DNA of 64,000 nt from JAVBLQ01 sp031553435 (GTDB lineage: Bacteria > Bacteroidota > Bacteroidia > Bacteroidales > Azobacteroidaceae): NCBI GenBank assembly GCA_031553435.1, contig JAVBLQ010000012.1:1-64000 (forward strand), written 5' to 3'. Shown piece after piece: positions 23,988 to 33,624 of this stretch. Position 1 is the stretch's first letter. Each line of letters starts with the position of its first letter. Made by a program: the position numbers and the translations under genes. The notes below the pieces were generated by a model, which made no database searches, had not been told where the DNA came from, and saw only the letters and a program-made list of their open reading frames with translations.

Positions 23988-26131
23988 TAATTGTTTTCCT
24001 GAGGTTTTTCCTCTCTGGGAGGTCTGGGCATCAAAACTTTACGTGAAAGTTTGAATTTGCCGCTTTTCGGATCAATATCAATTAATTTTACTTCAATTTC
24101 GTCACCTTCTTTAAGTCCGGCATCTTCTACTTTTTCCAATCGTTTCCAATCGATTTCAGAAATATGTAATAAACCGTCTTTTCCGGGCAAAAATTCTACA
24201 AAAGCACCGTAAGGCATGATTGAGCGAACTTTACCAACATAAACTTCTCCTACTTCAGGTACAGCGACAATTCCCTTAATTCTTTTTGTTGCGGCATCGA
24301 TCGAAGCTTTATTATTCGCAGAAATTTCCACACGCCCGTAACCATCAATTTCTTCAATAGTGATAGTAGCTTTTGTTTCTTCCTGTAAGCCTTGAATAAT
24401 TTTTCCTCCGGGGCCAATTACTGCACCAATAAATTCTTTCGGAATGATAATCACTTCGATTCTCGGAGCATGAGGTTTGAGGTCTACTCTTGGTTCCGGC
24501 ATAGTTTCCAGAATTTTACCCAAGATATGCATGCGTCCTTCTTTAGCCTGAGCCAACGCTTTTTCAAGAATTTCAAAAGAAAGTCCGTCAACTTTGATGT
24601 CCATTTGAGTAGCCGTAATTCCATCTTTTGTTCCAGTCACTTTGAAATCCATATCACCCAAATGATCTTCATCACCTAAAATATCGGAAAGAACAGCAAA
24701 ATTTTTACCTTTATTTTCGGAAATAAGTCCCATAGCAATACCGGAAACCGGTTTTTTCATTTTCACACCAGCATCCATTAAAGCCAAAGTTCCGGCACAA
24801 ACAGTTGCCATAGATGAAGATCCGTTTGATTCAAGAATATCGGAAATAACCCTTATTACATAAGGATAATCACTTGGAATCATACGTTTCAAAGCACGGT
24901 GAGCCAAATTTCCATGACCCACTTCACGACGACCTACGCCGCGTTGAGGTTTAGCTTCTCCTGTAGAAAACGGAGGAAAGTTATAATGTAAAAGAAATCG
25001 TTCTTTTCCTTGTGCTAACACATCATCAATAATTTTTTCATCCAGTTTGGTTCCTAAAGTTACGGTTGACAATGACTGTGTTTCACCACGTGTAAAAATG
25101 GAAGAACCATGAGGGCCAGGCAAGCAATCAACTTCCGACCAGATCGGACGGATTTCTGTTGTTTTTCTGCCATCCAAACGGATTCCTTCGTCAAGAATAC
25201 AACGGCGCATAGCTTCTTTTTCAACATCATGATAATAACGGGCAATCAAAGCGCCTTTTTCTTCCAGTTGTTCTTCTGTATATTGAGTTTTATATTCATC
25301 AACAACAGCTTTGAAAGCATCACTACGTTCATGTTTGCCGGATCCGGATTTTGCTATGGCATATACTTTGTCATAACATTTTTCACGAACATCTTTGCGA
25401 AGTTCTTCATCGTTTTCTTCGTGACAGTAAGTTTGTTTTACTGTTTTACCAACCATTTCGGTAAGTTCTTTCTGAGCAAGACATTGGACTTTGATAGCTT
25501 CATGTGCAATTTTGATAGCTTCGAGCATTTCAGCTTCTGAAACTTCATCCATTTCACCTTCTACCATCATAATATTTTCGTAAGTAGCCCCGACCATGAT
25601 GTCCATATCAGCTTTGTCTAATTGGTCATATGTTGGATTTACAATAAATTGTCCGTCAATTCTTGCAACGCGGACTTCAGAAATCGGCCCATTGAAAGGA
25701 ATGTCGGAAACGGCTAACGCAGCAGATGCAGCCAGCCCGGCTAAAGCATCCGGCATATCCTGTCCGTCACTTGAATATAAAATCACATTTACAAACACTT
25801 CAGCATGATAATCATCTGGAAACAAAGGGCGTAAAGCGCGGTCAACTAAACGTGAAGTCAATATTTCATAGTCAGAGGCGCGTCCTTCCCTTTTAAGAAA
25901 ACCTCCGGGAAAACGTCCGATTGAAGAAAATTTCTCTTTATATTCTACCTGTAAAGGCATAAAATCAACTCCTGGATTAGCTTCTTTTGCAGCGCAAACA
26001 GTAGCCAACAACATAGTGTCACCCATACGGACAACAACAGAACCATCAGCTTGTTTGGCTAATTTTCCTGTTTCAATGGAGATAGACCTTCCATCTCCTA
26101 AATCAATCGTCTTAATAATTGGATTAATCAT
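23987..26131 (-). CDS. pnp: Polyribonucleotide nucleotidyltransferase (PNPase)
   Basis: A 714-residue phosphorolytic 3'-5' exoribonuclease. Two RNase PH domains are present, the second with GRKTTEIRPIWSEVDCLPGPHGSSIFTRGETQ in pieces and the active-site DILGDEDHLGDMDFKVTGT. A KH domain follows (IPKEFIGAVIGPGGKIIQGL) and then an S1 domain (GEVYVGKVRSIMPYGAFVEF, GLLHISEIDW). The order and length are standard. It acts in mRNA turnover and small-RNA decay. A promoter box CAAAGTTA on the plus strand (26172-26179) reads TAACTTTG on the gene's strand, 40 bases before its start. Confidence 0.97.
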   Translation of the reverse strand: MINPIIKTIDLGDGRSISIETGKLAKQADGSVVVRMGDTMLLATVCAAKEANPGVDFMPLQVEYKEKFSSIGRFPGGFLKREGRASDYEILTSRLVDRALRPLFPDDYHAEVFVNVILYSSDGQDMPDALAGLAASAALAVSDIPFNGPISEVRVARIDGQFIVNPTYDQLDKADMDIMVGATYENIMMVEGEMDEVSEAEMLEAIKIAHEAIKVQCLAQKELTEMVGKTVKQTYCHEENDEELRKDVREKCYDKVYAIAKSGSGKHERSDAFKAVVDEYKTQYTEEQLEEKGALIARYYHDVEKEAMRRCILDEGIRLDGRKTTEIRPIWSEVDCLPGPHGSSIFTRGETQSLSTVTLGTKLDEKIIDDVLAQGKERFLLHYNFPPFSTGEAKPQRGVGRREVGHGNLAHRALKRMIPSDYPYVIRVISDILESNGSSSMATVCAGTLALMDAGVKMKKPVSGIAMGLISENKGKNFAVLSDILGDEDHLGDMDFKVTGTKDGITATQMDIKVDGLSFEILEKALAQAKEGRMHILGKILETMPEPRVDLKPHAPRIEVIIIPKEFIGAVIGPGGKIIQGLQEETKATITIEEIDGYGRVEISANNKASIDAATKRIKGIVAVPEVGEVYVGKVRSIMPYGAFVEFLPGKDGLLHISEIDWKRLEKVEDAGLKEGDEIEVKLIDIDPKSGKFKLSRKVLMPRPPREEKPQENN

Positions 26132-26171
26132 AAATTACCTTTATTATATCTATAACTTCTTTAAAATCGCA

Positions 26172-26179
26172 CAAAGTTA
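26172..26179 (-). promoter_or_regulatory. -7 element (TAACTTTG) upstream of pnp
   Basis: On the minus strand the sequence is TAACTTTG, the commonest form of the Bacteroidota -7 box, 40 bases before the pnp ATG. The -33 region is not a good match. The gap to the divergent M24 gene is 284 bases and contains nothing else that I can identify, except a weak TATATTTG at 26385-26392 facing the M24 gene. Confidence 0.55.
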
Positions 26180-26415
26180 ATGAAAATTTGTAGGATATCA
26201 GAATTGTAATAAAAAAGTTAATATAAACAAGAAAAAATAAAAAATCCGTGATTTCCCTCATAATCCATGTTCTATTGAATTAACAACTTAAAAAACTCAG
26301 GAATATATGAAACGAAAACTTACCATTCTTAAAATATTTTTCAACAAAAAAACAAAATCTATACTTTTGTATTGTTAAAACATGTATATTTGCAATATTA
26401 TTTATTTCTACTTTT

Positions 26416-27621
26416 ATGAATGATATAATTCCCCTAATAACAGACCTGAAAATTAAATGGCATAAATTACAGTCGACGATACAAAAGATGAATGCAGATG
26501 CCTGTATCATCACCTCCAATGTGAACATATACTATTTGTGCGGACAAATATTCAGCGGTTATATATATTTTCCATCGGAAGGAGATCCTCTTTTTTTCGT
26601 TAAAAAATCTCAGGAACTCAATCCTGATTTTCAAACCGTTTTTATCAGAAAACCGGAGGATATAACTGAGATTCTGAAAAGTAAAGGAATTCATCATACG
26701 AATCATATTTTGTTGGAAGGAGATCAAATCTCATTCAATGAATATACCCGCCTACAAGCCGTTTTTAATCCGGATAAAACAAGCAATGCATCTGATATTT
26801 TAAGAAAGCTGAGGATGATTAAAACTCCCTGGGAAATCGAACAATTCAGATATTCGGCAAAAAAACATGCCGAAGTTTATGCACAAATTCCATTTTGTTA
26901 TAAAGAAGGTATTACCGACCTTGAATTCCAGGCAAATATCGAACTGATTATGCGGAACAACGGTTCCATAGGAATTTTCCGTGGTTTCGGCAGCAACATG
27001 GACATTTATATGGGAAGTATCTTAAGCGGTGAAAATGCCGGAAGCATTTCCCCCTTTGATTTTGCATTGGGAGGAGAAGGAACCCATCCCTCTTTGCCGG
27101 TAGGAGCAAATAAAACAAAACTAAAACCGGGAACGTCTGTAATGGTCGACATGGCAGGAAATTACACAGCATACATTACTGACATGACAAGGGTTTTTTC
27201 CATTGGGAAATTACCCGATGAAGTATATCGCGCCCATCAACTTTCAATAGATATTCAGAACCGGATGATAGATGAATTTAAAACCGGACTCTCTTGTGCG
27301 GATATCTATAATTTTTCTTTGGAAATGTCAGAAAAAGCCGGTTTTGCAAAGAATTTTATGGGAACCAGGCAGCAAGCTAAATTTGTCGGACATGGTGTAG
27401 GTATAGAGATCAACGAATTACCTGTTTTAACAGCACGCTCTAAAGATGCATTGGAACCAGGAATGGTTTTTGCATTAGAACCTAAATTTGTCTTTCCGGG
27501 GGTCGGCGCAGTCGGAATCGAAAACACTTTTCTGGTCAAAGACAGAGAACTGGAAAAACTAACATTGTTCAATGAAGAGATAATAGAATTAGGAGTAGCA
27601 AGTGATGCTTTACTTTGCTAA
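26416..27621 (+). CDS. M24 family Xaa-Pro aminopeptidase-like protein
   Basis: A 401-residue metallopeptidase of the pita-bread fold. An N-terminal creatinase-like domain (about 1-160, with ACIITSNVNIYYLCG) precedes the catalytic domain. Metal ligands are visible: VMVDMAGNYTAYITDMTRVF with two aspartates, GHGVGIEINELP with the histidine, FALEPKF and VGIENTFLV with the glutamates. It should cleave N-terminal residues preceding proline, or act as a dipeptidase. No signal peptide. It stands alone between pnp (divergent) and gnd (87 bases downstream). Confidence 0.93.
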   Translation: MNDIIPLITDLKIKWHKLQSTIQKMNADACIITSNVNIYYLCGQIFSGYIYFPSEGDPLFFVKKSQELNPDFQTVFIRKPEDITEILKSKGIHHTNHILLEGDQISFNEYTRLQAVFNPDKTSNASDILRKLRMIKTPWEIEQFRYSAKKHAEVYAQIPFCYKEGITDLEFQANIELIMRNNGSIGIFRGFGSNMDIYMGSILSGENAGSISPFDFALGGEGTHPSLPVGANKTKLKPGTSVMVDMAGNYTAYITDMTRVFSIGKLPDEVYRAHQLSIDIQNRMIDEFKTGLSCADIYNFSLEMSEKAGFAKNFMGTRQQAKFVGHGVGIEINELPVLTARSKDALEPGMVFALEPKFVFPGVGAVGIENTFLVKDRELEKLTLFNEEIIELGVASDALLC

Positions 27622-27671
27622 ACTTTTTATCTCCTATTTTGTTAATCACTATATTGGTTGAGGGTTTGACC

Positions 27672-27702
27672 TTTCAATATTAAATGTTCAACATTAAACA
27701 AT
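27672..27702 (+). repeat. TTCAACATTAAAC word in the gnd leader
   Basis: CTTTCAATATTAAATG followed by TTCAACATTAAACAAT ends a few bases before the gnd start codon. Near-identical TTAAACATTAAACA or CTTCAACATTAAACAAA words precede the start codons at 42199 and 47041. They form a fifth word family that tends to lie in short gaps before start codons. Confidence 0.6.
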
Positions 27703-27708
27703 TTACTC

Positions 27709-28605
27709 ATGACATTCGGATTTATCGGACTGGGAAAAATGGGCGCCAAAATGGTACAACGCCTTTTAAGAGATAATCACAAACCGGTTGTATATAACCT
27801 CACTTCTAAAGAAATTGAAGAAGCTGTCTCGTATGGAGCTACCGGAGCTACAAGTGTTTCTGATTTAGCAGGAAAATTAACCGGAAGAAAACTGGTCTGG
27901 TTGATGGTTCCTTCGGGAGCTCCTGTAGATCAAAATATCGACGAATTAATTCCTTTATTAAAAGAAGGTGATATTATTGTCGACGGAGGAAATAGTTATT
28001 GGAAAGATTCTGTCGAAAGAAGTAAAAAATTGAAACAATTCGGAATCGAATATATCGACTGTGGAACCAGCGGTGGTGTCTGGGGACTCGAAAACGGATA
28101 TTGCCTCATGTATGGAGGAAGCCGGGAAGCTTGCGATTTTGCAGAACCTATTTTCAAAAGTTTGGCTCCGGCCAACGGTTATCTGCGTTGCGGAAAAAGC
28201 GGTTCGGGACATATGGTCAAAATGGTACACAACGGAATCGAATACGGAATGATGCAAGCCTATGCCGAAGGATTCGAAATCATGAAAAAGTCACCTTATG
28301 ATATCGATCTGGAAAAAGTTTCCCAACTATGGATGCAAGGCTCCGTGGTTCGTTCCTGGTTACTGGAACTAATTGGAAATGCATTGAAAGAAGACCAGGA
28401 ATTAACAGGTATCAAAGATTATGTGGCCGATAGCGGAGAAGGAAGATGGACAGTACAGACTGCCATGGATTTCGATGTTCCGGCTCATGTGATCACATCC
28501 TCTCTTTACACCCGTTTTCAATCCCGTCAGGATTCTTCATATGCAATGAAATTGCTTGCTGCTTTGAGGAATCAGTTTGGCGGGCATGATATGAAAAAAT
28601 CTTAA
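27709..28605 (+). CDS. gnd: 6-phosphogluconate dehydrogenase, short form
   Basis: A 298-residue decarboxylating 6-phosphogluconate dehydrogenase of the short type (E. coli Gnd is about 470). The Rossmann start is MTFGFIGLGKMGAKMVQRLL. IVDGGNSYWKDS is the conserved substrate-binding motif, CGTSGGVWGLENGYCLM and GSGHMVKMVHNGIEYGMMQ hold the catalytic lysine and asparagine. DSGEGRWTVQTA is typical of this branch. It oxidises 6-phosphogluconate to ribulose 5-phosphate. Short forms are often NAD-preferring, which I cannot decide here. It is first in gnd-zwf-pgl, with 11 bases to zwf. Confidence 0.92.
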   Translation: MTFGFIGLGKMGAKMVQRLLRDNHKPVVYNLTSKEIEEAVSYGATGATSVSDLAGKLTGRKLVWLMVPSGAPVDQNIDELIPLLKEGDIIVDGGNSYWKDSVERSKKLKQFGIEYIDCGTSGGVWGLENGYCLMYGGSREACDFAEPIFKSLAPANGYLRCGKSGSGHMVKMVHNGIEYGMMQAYAEGFEIMKKSPYDIDLEKVSQLWMQGSVVRSWLLELIGNALKEDQELTGIKDYVADSGEGRWTVQTAMDFDVPAHVITSSLYTRFQSRQDSSYAMKLLAALRNQFGGHDMKKS

Positions 28606-28616
28606 AAAACAAGCTT

Positions 28617-30149
28617 ATGTTGACAAAACCCAATAATCAGGTACTTGTAATTTTCGGGGCTTCCGGAGATCTGACTTATCGTAAGTTAATACCTTCTGTA
28701 TTCGATCTTTACAAACAAAGGCTCCTGCCTGGTAATTTTGCCGTTTTGGGAGTCAGCCGAAGCAAATTGACTGACGATTCTTTCCGGGAAAAAATGATCG
28801 AAGGAATACATAATTTTTCTTCTTTCAAGGAGATAAATAATGAAGAAGTAAATGAATTCGTACAGTTGCTTCATTATCTTTCAATTGATACGGAAAAAGC
28901 GGAAGATTATTCCCAACTGAAAGAACGTTTGCACAAAATAGATGAAGATCATCAAACGGAAGGAAATTATATCTTTTATCTTTCAACTCCCCCTTCCATG
29001 TATAATGTTATTCCTGCATACCTGGCTCAGCAAGGCTTAAACAAAAACAAAAAATCATTTCGTAGAATCATCATTGAAAAGCCTTTTGGTGTCAATCTGA
29101 AATCTGCTATCGATCTGAACAAATTTTTGCTGGAGCATTTCGAAGAAAGACAAATCTATCGTATCGATCATTATTTGGGAAAAGAAACCGTTCAGAATTT
29201 GTTGGTCACCAGATTTGCCAACAGTATTTATGAACCTCTCTGGAACAGAAATTATATAGATCATGTCGAAGTAACTGCCGCTGAAAGCATCGGAGTGGAG
29301 GGACGCGGAGGATACTATGATTCGTCCGGAGCTTTGAGAGACATGATTCAAAACCATCTATTACAGATGGTTGCATTGGTTGCGATGGAACCGCCGACAG
29401 AAATCTCAGCTTTGGCGATACGAAACGAAAAACTGAAAGTTTTTCAATCCATCAGACCTTTGAAGGAAGATGAACTGTTCAAAAACGTCATTCGCGGACA
29501 ATACGTAGCATCCAACATCAAAGGTAAATATCAAAAAGGATACAGAGAAGAAACAGGAGTTAATCCGCAATCAAGAACAGAAACTTTTATAGCATTAAAA
29601 CTCTATATAGATAACTGGAGATGGGGCGGCGTGCCGTTTTATCTTCGTACAGGTAAAAAATTGCCTACACGTGTTTCGGAAGTTGTTATCCATTTCAAAC
29701 CTACACCCAGCAACTTATTTGTGGCAAACAAAGATTCTTTTAAGACCGGAAACCAACTTGTTATCCGTATCCATCCGGATGAAGGAATTTTATTGAAAAC
29801 AGGAATGAAAGTACCTGGAGCAGGTTATGTGGTGCGTGACGTAAACATGGATTTCCATTACAAAGATCTGGATTCCAAATATCTTCCGGGAGCTTATGAA
29901 CGATTGATACTGGACTGTATGGTAGGAGACCCTACTCTCTATACTCGCGGGGATGCATTGGAAGATGCCTGGGCATTTGTACAACCCATCCTTGATTTCT
30001 GGGAAAATAATCCGGATGCACCCTTGCATGGTTATCCTTGTGGGACCTGGGGACCCGAAGATGCCGAAAAATTATTCGGAAACGGAGAACAAACCTGGAG
30101 ATATCCTTGTAAAAATCTGGCTGACGACGGAATTTATTGTGAATTATGA
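28617..30149 (+). CDS. zwf: Glucose-6-phosphate 1-dehydrogenase
   Basis: A 510-residue enzyme oxidising glucose 6-phosphate to 6-phosphoglucono-lactone. The N-terminal VLVIFGASGDLTYRKLIP is the NADP-binding motif of the family, and RIDHYLGKETVQNLLVTRFAN is the active-site signature with the catalytic histidine. RRIIIEKPFGVNLKSA, and the late FYLRTGKKLPTRVSEVVIHF, confirm it. Its length is normal. It lies between gnd and pgl, so the complete oxidative branch of the pentose-phosphate pathway is present. The gap of 123 bases to pgl is longer than the others and I see nothing in it. Confidence 0.97.
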   Translation: MLTKPNNQVLVIFGASGDLTYRKLIPSVFDLYKQRLLPGNFAVLGVSRSKLTDDSFREKMIEGIHNFSSFKEINNEEVNEFVQLLHYLSIDTEKAEDYSQLKERLHKIDEDHQTEGNYIFYLSTPPSMYNVIPAYLAQQGLNKNKKSFRRIIIEKPFGVNLKSAIDLNKFLLEHFEERQIYRIDHYLGKETVQNLLVTRFANSIYEPLWNRNYIDHVEVTAAESIGVEGRGGYYDSSGALRDMIQNHLLQMVALVAMEPPTEISALAIRNEKLKVFQSIRPLKEDELFKNVIRGQYVASNIKGKYQKGYREETGVNPQSRTETFIALKLYIDNWRWGGVPFYLRTGKKLPTRVSEVVIHFKPTPSNLFVANKDSFKTGNQLVIRIHPDEGILLKTGMKVPGAGYVVRDVNMDFHYKDLDSKYLPGAYERLILDCMVGDPTLYTRGDALEDAWAFVQPILDFWENNPDAPLHGYPCGTWGPEDAEKLFGNGEQTWRYPCKNLADDGIYCEL

Positions 30150-30272
30150 AAACAAGCATTTATATATTAACATAAAAACCCTCAAATGGATTTCAATTTT
30201 AAATAAATAATCCCTAGATAATAAACATGTAAATTTCCCTATAACATTAATGAAAAAAATAAACATTTGCAT

Positions 30273-30941
30273 ATGAAAAAGTTAGTTTACAACTCCATCA
30301 CCGAATTATGCGTTGGAGTTTCTCAGTTTCTTTTCGATATTTTAATAGATAAGCCTCAAGTCAATATAGCCCTATCCGGAGGTTCGACACCCAAGGCTTT
30401 GTTTGATTTCTGGGCTGAAAACCTGAAAGGAATTATCCCCTGGGAAAAAATTAATTTCTTCTGGGGAGACGAAAGATGCGTGCCGCCCGATGATGAAATG
30501 AGTAACTTCGGAATGGCAAAAAAACATTTTCTGGACAAAATGTCTATTCCCAATAATCAAATTTTCCGGATTCGCGGTGAAGCCAATCCTGAAGAAGAAG
30601 CCCGGAGATACGGAAATATGATTCCTCAACACTTTGATCTGGTTATTCTCGGATTAGGGGAAGACGGACATACTGCTTCTATTTTTCCTTCACAAATCGA
30701 ACTCTTTGATAGTCATAGTAATTGTGTTGTCACTACTCATCCTGAAACAGGAATGAAAAGAATCAGCGTCACCGGAAGAATAATCAATCAGTCTGATTAT
30801 GTAGCTTTCCTTGTGACTGGAAAAAATAAGGAAGAAAAAGTTCGTGAAATCCTTACAAACAGAAGACAATTCATCGATAAGTATCCGGCAGCCAGAGTTG
30901 ATCCGATTTCCGAGAATCTGTTCTGGTTTGTGAGTTTCTGA
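30273..30941 (+). CDS. pgl: 6-phosphogluconolactonase
   Basis: A 222-residue SOL/DevB-type lactonase of the glucosamine-6-phosphate deaminase-like fold. NIALSGGSTPKALFDFW, INFFWGDERCVPPDDEMSN and DLVILGLGEDGHTASIFP are the family signatures. It hydrolyses the lactone made by Zwf. I use the ATG at 30273; a TTG two codons upstream is in frame but less likely. It is the last gene of gnd-zwf-pgl and converges on the CPBP gene across an inverted repeat. Confidence 0.94.
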   Translation: MKKLVYNSITELCVGVSQFLFDILIDKPQVNIALSGGSTPKALFDFWAENLKGIIPWEKINFFWGDERCVPPDDEMSNFGMAKKHFLDKMSIPNNQIFRIRGEANPEEEARRYGNMIPQHFDLVILGLGEDGHTASIFPSQIELFDSHSNCVVTTHPETGMKRISVTGRIINQSDYVAFLVTGKNKEEKVREILTNRRQFIDKYPAARVDPISENLFWFVSF

Positions 30942-30950
30942 AATCCATTA

Positions 30951-31024
30951 TGAATGTGAATGCCGAAGTTCGCTTTGCTCCTTATTCACAGTGAGCAAAG
31001 CGACCATCGCTATTCACAATTCAC
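30951..31024. repeat. Inverted repeat 7 (GTGAA words plus GCTTTGCTCC module)
   Basis: TGAATGTGAATGCCGAAGTT then CGCTTTGCTCC (30951-30981) mirrors GTGAGCAAAGCGACC then ATTCACAATTCACC (about 30990-31024). It is the same module as at 102-232 and 48154-48247, with one base changed (TTTG for TTCG) in both arms, a compensatory change that keeps the pairing. The right arm overlaps the last codons and stop of the CPBP gene. Confidence 0.87.
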
Positions 31025-31925
31025 CTTCTATTGATTTCCTATATATCGCAACCACACATCCAATCCACAATAAACCCGACAAAACAGCAAACCACCAATT
31101 ATCCCCTGTACCCATTTTGTTAATTTGGTCAGAGAGTGCAGGGTCCGTAACAAAATAATAAGTCAATACACCAATCACATTATTTACCAAATGAGCAAAA
31201 ACCGGAATCCAGATATTTTTTGTCCACAATAATAAATAACCTAAATAAGCGCCTAACAAAAGTCGTGGCAAAAATGTAAAAAATTGCGTATGCACAGCGC
31301 TGAACAAAACAGCTACAACCCAAACAATCCAATGAGGATTTTTTGTCAATTTATTGAATAAATTCTGAAGTACGCCTCTGAAAAAAAACTCCTCGCCAAT
31401 CGAAGCTATAACTCCTACTAACAATAAATTAGAGAATAATTTAACGATTGTTCTATCTCCAAACATTGTCCTGACCAATTCATTATTACTTTCTTCCATC
31501 CTGACCAATGAATCTTCCAATCCTTTTAAAAATTCAGGGAATACAACTTGTTTGTTAATGAAAGCCAGCCAATTAAGAAGAGGAATGACAACTATCATAC
31601 TTATTAGGATTAAACCCATAATATTCAATGGAATATATTCTTCTATCATCAAATATTTTTTCCAGTCATCACTGACAAATTTAGAGAAAAGTAAGGCCGG
31701 TAAAAGAAAAATAACCAAAGTAGAAAAAAGTTGCATCAACCATACTGCCGACGGATTACGCATCAAAACAGCCATTGACTCCTCATCCACAAATTTACCC
31801 GTGAAAATCAACAGAATTACATTTACATTTAGACTATATATGAAGGCTCCTGTAAGGATCAATAAAATCAAACCTAACAACTGGCGAACAAAAGAATAGT
31901 TTTTCCAAATCCCATTAAATTGCAT
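31014..31925 (-). CDS. CPBP family intramembrane metalloprotease
   Basis: A 303-residue membrane protein with about eight helices. The CPBP (CaaX protease and bacteriocin-processing) motifs are present: GEEFFFRGVLQNL with the EExxxR set, VLFSAVHTQFFTFLPRLLLG with the second-motif histidine and HLVNNVIGV with the third. Such proteins are Rce1-like proteases; the substrate is unknown. Its last residues EGEL and stop are inside the inverted repeat. It is divergent from tig. Confidence 0.9.
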   Translation of the reverse strand: MQFNGIWKNYSFVRQLLGLILLILTGAFIYSLNVNVILLIFTGKFVDEESMAVLMRNPSAVWLMQLFSTLVIFLLPALLFSKFVSDDWKKYLMIEEYIPLNIMGLILISMIVVIPLLNWLAFINKQVVFPEFLKGLEDSLVRMEESNNELVRTMFGDRTIVKLFSNLLLVGVIASIGEEFFFRGVLQNLFNKLTKNPHWIVWVVAVLFSAVHTQFFTFLPRLLLGAYLGYLLLWTKNIWIPVFAHLVNNVIGVLTYYFVTDPALSDQINKMGTGDNWWFAVLSGLLWIGCVVAIYRKSIEGEL

Positions 31926-31971
31926 ACAATATTTTTAACAAATTATGATACAAATATAAAACAATTATCTA

Positions 31972-32002
31972 TTTGTTGGTTTCAAAGAATAAACTAACTT
32001 TG
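31972..32002 (+). promoter_or_regulatory. Promoter for tig (TTTG-N19-TAACTTTG)
   Basis: TTTG at 31972-31975 and TAACTTTG at 31995-32002 are exactly 19 bases apart, a full match to the Bacteroidota consensus, 28 bases before the tig start codon. Confidence 0.85.
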
Positions 32003-32030
32003 CGCCTCAAAAAACTTAATTTCCAGAAGA

Positions 32031-33386
32031 ATGAATATTACAATCAACAACATCGATCCTGTAAATGCAATTATTAAAATTGAAATTGCTCCCGAAGATT
32101 ATACAGGAGAGGTAGAAAAATCATTGAAAAATTTAAGACAAAAAGCAAATGTCCCCGGTTTCCGTAAGGGAATGGTACCCATGGGAATGATCCAAAAAAT
32201 GTATGGGAAATCAGTTTTAGCAGAAACAATCAACAAAGCCATATCAGATAAACTTTTCGGTTTTATCCGCGAAAATAAATTAAACGTGTTGGGAGAACCG
32301 CTTCCTAACGAAACCGAACAAAAAGAAATCAACTTCGAAACTCAAGATACTTTCGAATTTTGTTTTGATGTTGCATTAGCGCCGGAAATAAAGCTTGAAT
32401 TGAGTAAAAAAGATAAATTACCATATTATACGATAGCAGTCGACGACGAAATGCTTGATCAGCAAATCAATTCGTACAAAGCAAATTATGGGATTTACAA
32501 TCAGGTAGATGAAGCCACTGAAGAAAAAGATATGCTCAAAGGCACACTCATCGAATTGGAAGACGGAGCTCCTAAAAACGAAGGTCTGACGGTCGAAAAT
32601 GCTGTACTGATGCCCACATACATAAAAAATCAGGAAGAAAAAGATAAGTTCAAAAATGCAAAAAAGAATTCCGTCATCGTATTCAATCCTACCAAAGCAT
32701 ACGAAGGCAAAGACGTGGAAATCTCTTCTCTCCTGAAAATCAAGAAAAATGAAGTACCTGCTCATCCCGGAGATTTCAACTACGAGATTCATGAAATCAC
32801 CCGCTATGCAGAAGCCGAAATAAATCAGGAACTATTCGACAAAGTATTTGGAGAAGGCAATGTTAAATCAGAAGAAGAATTCAAAAACAAAGTTCGCGCT
32901 TCCCTTGAAGCACAATACATTCCTAATTCTGATTACAAATTCTTATTGGATGCACGAAACCTGCTGAACGAAAAAATAAAAACTTCGGTATTCCCCGATC
33001 AAATCCTGAAACGTTGGATATTGGCATCCAACAAAGAACGCACTCCGGAAAGTCTGGAAGAAGAATATCCGAAAATCGTCGAAGATCTCAAATTCCATTT
33101 AATTAAAGAAGAAATCGTAAAAGAAAACGATATTAAAATCGAAGAAAACGATTTGATAATTTATGCAAGAAGAGCAGCGCTTTCTCAATTTGCACAATAC
33201 GGAATGGCAAATGTTCCGGAAGACATTCTGGACGGTTATGCTAAAGACATGCTCAAAAAACAGGAAAATGTCCGCAATTTAATTGACCGTGCCGTAGAAG
33301 ACAAAATAGTTTCTTATCTGAAAGAAAAGATTGAATTAGAACCTAAACAACTTTCTTCAGAAGAATTCAGGCATTTATTTGAATAG
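32031..33386 (+). CDS. tig: Trigger factor
   Basis: A 451-residue ribosome-associated chaperone. The N-terminal ribosome-binding domain has the signature NVPGFRKGMVPMGMIQKMYG. The middle domain is a diverged FKBP-type segment (about 150-255) without the usual active-site residues, as in other Bacteroidota trigger factors. The C-terminal helical arms include RRAALSQFAQYGMANVPED. It binds nascent chains at the tunnel exit. It begins the tig-clpP-clpX-recQ series and its TAG stop runs directly into an inverted repeat. Confidence 0.95.
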   Translation: MNITINNIDPVNAIIKIEIAPEDYTGEVEKSLKNLRQKANVPGFRKGMVPMGMIQKMYGKSVLAETINKAISDKLFGFIRENKLNVLGEPLPNETEQKEINFETQDTFEFCFDVALAPEIKLELSKKDKLPYYTIAVDDEMLDQQINSYKANYGIYNQVDEATEEKDMLKGTLIELEDGAPKNEGLTVENAVLMPTYIKNQEEKDKFKNAKKNSVIVFNPTKAYEGKDVEISSLLKIKKNEVPAHPGDFNYEIHEITRYAEAEINQELFDKVFGEGNVKSEEEFKNKVRASLEAQYIPNSDYKFLLDARNLLNEKIKTSVFPDQILKRWILASNKERTPESLEEEYPKIVEDLKFHLIKEEIVKENDIKIEENDLIIYARRAALSQFAQYGMANVPEDILDGYAKDMLKKQENVRNLIDRAVEDKIVSYLKEKIELEPKQLSSEEFRHLFE

Positions 33387-33477
33387 TTACAGGTTACAAG
33401 TTACGAGTTACAGGTTACAAGTAATGACATCATACTCGTAACTAAAACCCGTAACTTGTAACTAATAACTTGTAACT
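33386..33477. repeat. Inverted repeat 8 (GTTACAAG words) after tig
   Basis: From the tig stop, GTTACAGGTTACAAG, TTACGAGTTACAGG and TTACAAGTAA (33386-33423) face ACTCGTAACTAAAACCCG and TAACTTGTAACTAATAAC on the right (about 33433-33477). The words are those of the 3980-4115 repeat. It lies between co-directional tig and clpP and probably separates their transcripts; clpP has its own promoter just downstream. Confidence 0.85.
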
Positions 33478-33523
33478 TCCCAAAAAGTTTTCTTCAATTA
33501 TTCCATTACGTTTGCAAATTATA

Positions 33524-33556
33524 TTTGTTTCTTTCAAGAATTATTATATAACTTTG
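33524..33556 (+). promoter_or_regulatory. Promoter for clpP-clpX
   Basis: TTTG at 33524-33527 and TAACTTTG at 33549-33556 with 21 bases between, 69 bases before the clpP start. The -7 box is perfect and the spacing slightly long. Confidence 0.7.
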
Positions 33557-33624
33557 TTATCCGAATGGAAATTCGGGAAAGCTTTTTTTATGTCAATTAA
33601 AATTTTGAATTAAAAATAACAATT

